Assembly: GCA_964425645.1 (NCBI GenBank)
Contig: CAYRNC010000032.1
Coordinates: forward strand, 1 to 16,578
Reading direction: 5' to 3'
Origin: CAYRNC01 sp964425645
Lineage (GTDB): Bacteria > Bacillota > Clostridia > Peptostreptococcales > Anaerovoracaceae
Length of the DNA stretch: 16,578 nucleotides
This document shows positions 15,289 to 16,578 of the stretch, piece by piece (positions within the stretch are counted from its first letter, which is position 1; the number at the start of each line of letters is the position of its first letter). A model generated the notes under the pieces. That model was given only the letters and a program-made list of their open reading frames with translations. It did not search any database and was not told the origin of the DNA. The position numbers were made by a program, and so were the translations under genes.

Positions 15289-16422
15289 ATGAGCGTTTTA
15301 TGGTATGAGCTCTTAACAGGCATATTAAATCTAGGGATAAATCACCTGATAATGTTTGCCGTAGGAGGGCTTTTGATTTATCTGGCTATTGCCAAGGAAT
15401 ACGAACCCATGCTTCTGCTCCCGATAGGTTTCGGGGCCATATTGGCTAACATCCCGCTTTCCTCCGCCATAGGTGAATCGGGCTTTTTAAACATATTATA
15501 TAAAGCGGGAATACAGACAGAGCTGTTCCCTATTTTAATATTTATAGGCGTAGGGGCTATGATCGATTTCAAACCCCTGATACAAAATCCCTTCATGTTC
15601 TTTTTCGGTGCAGCTGCACAATTCGGTATATTCTTTACGATGATGTTCGCCCTAAGCACCGGCCATTTCAACCTTATGGAAGCAGCCTCCATCGGCATTA
15701 TCGGTGCAGCTGACGGCCCTACATCTATCTATGTAGCTAAACAGTTTGCACCTAACTACCTTGGTCCCATATCGGTTGCAGCCTATTCATATATGTCTCT
15801 TGTACCTATTATACAACCACCTGTCATTCGCCTTCTTACGACGAAGCAGGAAAGAAAAATTCATATGAAATATGCAAGGGTCAATATCCCCAAAATCGCT
15901 GAAATTTTGTTTCCGATAATGATAACCCTGATCGCAGGCATTATCGCTCCCATCAGCGTAGCTCTTGTCGGGTCCCTTATGTTCGGTAACCTTATTCGAA
16001 CCTGCGGAGTGCTTACCCGTTTATCAAATTCAGCCCAAAATGAACTTTCCAACCTTGTAACCTTGTTACTTGGCATCACGATCGGGTCTACCATGACAGC
16101 TGATGCATTCCTGAATATACAGACCCTTATGATAATGGGCATGGGCCTTGTGGCGTTTATATTTGACACGGCAGGGGGCGTTTTATTCGCTAAATTTTTA
16201 AATCTGTTCCTTAAGGATAAAGTAAATCCGATGATAGGAGCTGCAGGAATTTCAGCCTTTCCAATGTCAGGAAGGGTTGTGCAAAGAATGGCTACAAAGG
16301 AAGACCCTTCAAACTTCATCCTCATGCAAGCTACAAGCGCCAATGTGGCCGGCCAGCTGGGATCCGTCGTTGCAGGAGGCTTACTGCTTGCTTTGGTACC
16401 GGCAATTATGGCGGGAGCATAA
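15289..16422 (+). CDS. Sodium ion-translocating decarboxylase beta subunit (OadB/GcdB/MmdB family)
   Basis: The beta subunit decarboxylates carboxybiotin and uses the energy to pump Na+ out of the cell. The 377 residues form about nine to eleven membrane segments. The family signatures are clear: LFPILIFIGVGAMIDFKPLI (79-98), then GIIGAADGPTSIY with D142 at the place of the essential aspartate (D203 in Klebsiella OadB), and SYMSLVPIIQPPVIRLLTTK (167-186). A C-terminal ATSANVAGQLGSVVAGG carries the second polar ion-path motif. Length agrees with the short clostridial forms. Which acyl-CoA or oxo-acid it serves depends on the alpha subunit, not in the window. GGAGG lies six bases before the ATG. 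It is divergent from the export operon. Confidence 0.94.
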   Translation: MSVLWYELLTGILNLGINHLIMFAVGGLLIYLAIAKEYEPMLLLPIGFGAILANIPLSSAIGESGFLNILYKAGIQTELFPILIFIGVGAMIDFKPLIQNPFMFFFGAAAQFGIFFTMMFALSTGHFNLMEAASIGIIGAADGPTSIYVAKQFAPNYLGPISVAAYSYMSLVPIIQPPVIRLLTTKQERKIHMKYARVNIPKIAEILFPIMITLIAGIIAPISVALVGSLMFGNLIRTCGVLTRLSNSAQNELSNLVTLLLGITIGSTMTADAFLNIQTLMIMGMGLVAFIFDTAGGVLFAKFLNLFLKDKVNPMIGAAGISAFPMSGRVVQRMATKEDPSNFILMQATSANVAGQLGSVVAGGLLLALVPAIMAGA

Positions 16423-16434
16423 AGGAGGTTCGCT

Positions 16435-16566
16435 GTGAATCAATTAATAATATCGGGACTTCAAATCTCACTGTTTGGCCTTGGAGGAGTTTTTGCGGTA
16501 TTGATCCTGTTTTATCTTTCTACCAAAGGCATGCTTTTTGTATTAAAAAAGAAAAATAAAGATTAA
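16435..16566 (+). CDS. Short one-helix membrane protein, likely decarboxylase gamma (OadG-like) subunit
   Basis: A 43-residue frame starts at GTG (16435-16437), six bases after AAAGGAGG and 12 bases after the beta-subunit stop codon. One hydrophobic helix (about 9-28, with LFGLGGVFAVLILFYLS) is followed by a basic tail KKKNKD. Gamma subunits of these pumps are small, have a single N-terminal helix and sit next to the beta gene, holding the complex together. This one lacks the long C-terminal tail of classical OadG (about 80 residues or more), so it is a minimal form or a different small subunit. The assignment rests on position, topology and the strong ribosome binding site, not on residue identity. 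Confidence 0.65.
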   Translation: MNQLIISGLQISLFGLGGVFAVLILFYLSTKGMLFVLKKKNKD

Positions 16567-16578
16567 AGATAATTATAC

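Noticed and set aside
15861..16343. 160-codon minus-strand frame inside the beta-subunit gene
   Set aside because: It is antisense to a clear membrane-protein gene, with no start signal and a composition expected of a shadow frame.

Overview
The window looks like chromosome from an anaerobic, low-to-moderate GC Bacillota (Clostridia-like) bacterium. This is an inference from AGGAGG-type ribosome binding sites, frequent TTG/GTG starts, sigma-A-like promoters, and a biotin-dependent sodium pump beta subunit followed by a tiny gamma-like gene. No rRNA, tRNA or phylogenetic marker is present to fix the taxon.

Left part (1-8100, all minus strand) is a complete type I-C CRISPR-Cas locus in canonical order: cas3, cas5c, cas8c, cas7c, cas4, cas1, cas2, leader, array. 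Most genes overlap by 1-4 bases or lie within about 50 bases of each other, so they probably form one operon read from a promoter near 8035-8082. The array runs off the left edge, so only the leader-proximal end is seen: two full 34-base repeats, the tail of a third, and two spacers. These are the youngest spacers. The hallmark residues of the adaptation proteins (Cas1, Cas2, Cas4), the interference proteins and the processing enzyme Cas5c appear intact, so the system looks functional. An extra gene is hidden inside cas8c: an in-frame TTG start behind a perfect AAGGAGG should give a separate 119-residue small subunit (Cas11c).

The 600-base gap upstream of cas3 (8007-8608) holds the cas promoter and, on the plus strand, a short broken reading frame that resembles the N-terminus of a type III RAMP protein (Cmr4-like). 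This may be the relic of a second CRISPR system. The rest of the gap is featureless.

Middle part (8609-12079, minus strand) is metabolic or transport cargo: an MFS exporter of the fosmidomycin-resistance type with a near-consensus promoter, a class V PLP aminotransferase with its own promoter and a possible operator, and an SDR oxidoreductase of the FabG type.

The SDR gene is the last gene of an operon that starts at 15140 with a MacA/HlyD-type adaptor, a MacB-type ABC ATPase and a MacB-type permease. Together these three form a tripartite-like export pump for a Gram-positive envelope.

Right part (15289-16566, plus strand): a divergent transcription unit with a clear sigma-A promoter carries the sodium-translocating decarboxylase beta subunit and a 43-residue one-helix protein placed like a gamma subunit. 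The rest of that operon lies beyond the window. Most of the window is well-known biology; the least routine items are the internal Cas11c start, the RAMP-like relic and the inverted repeats in the CRISPR leader.
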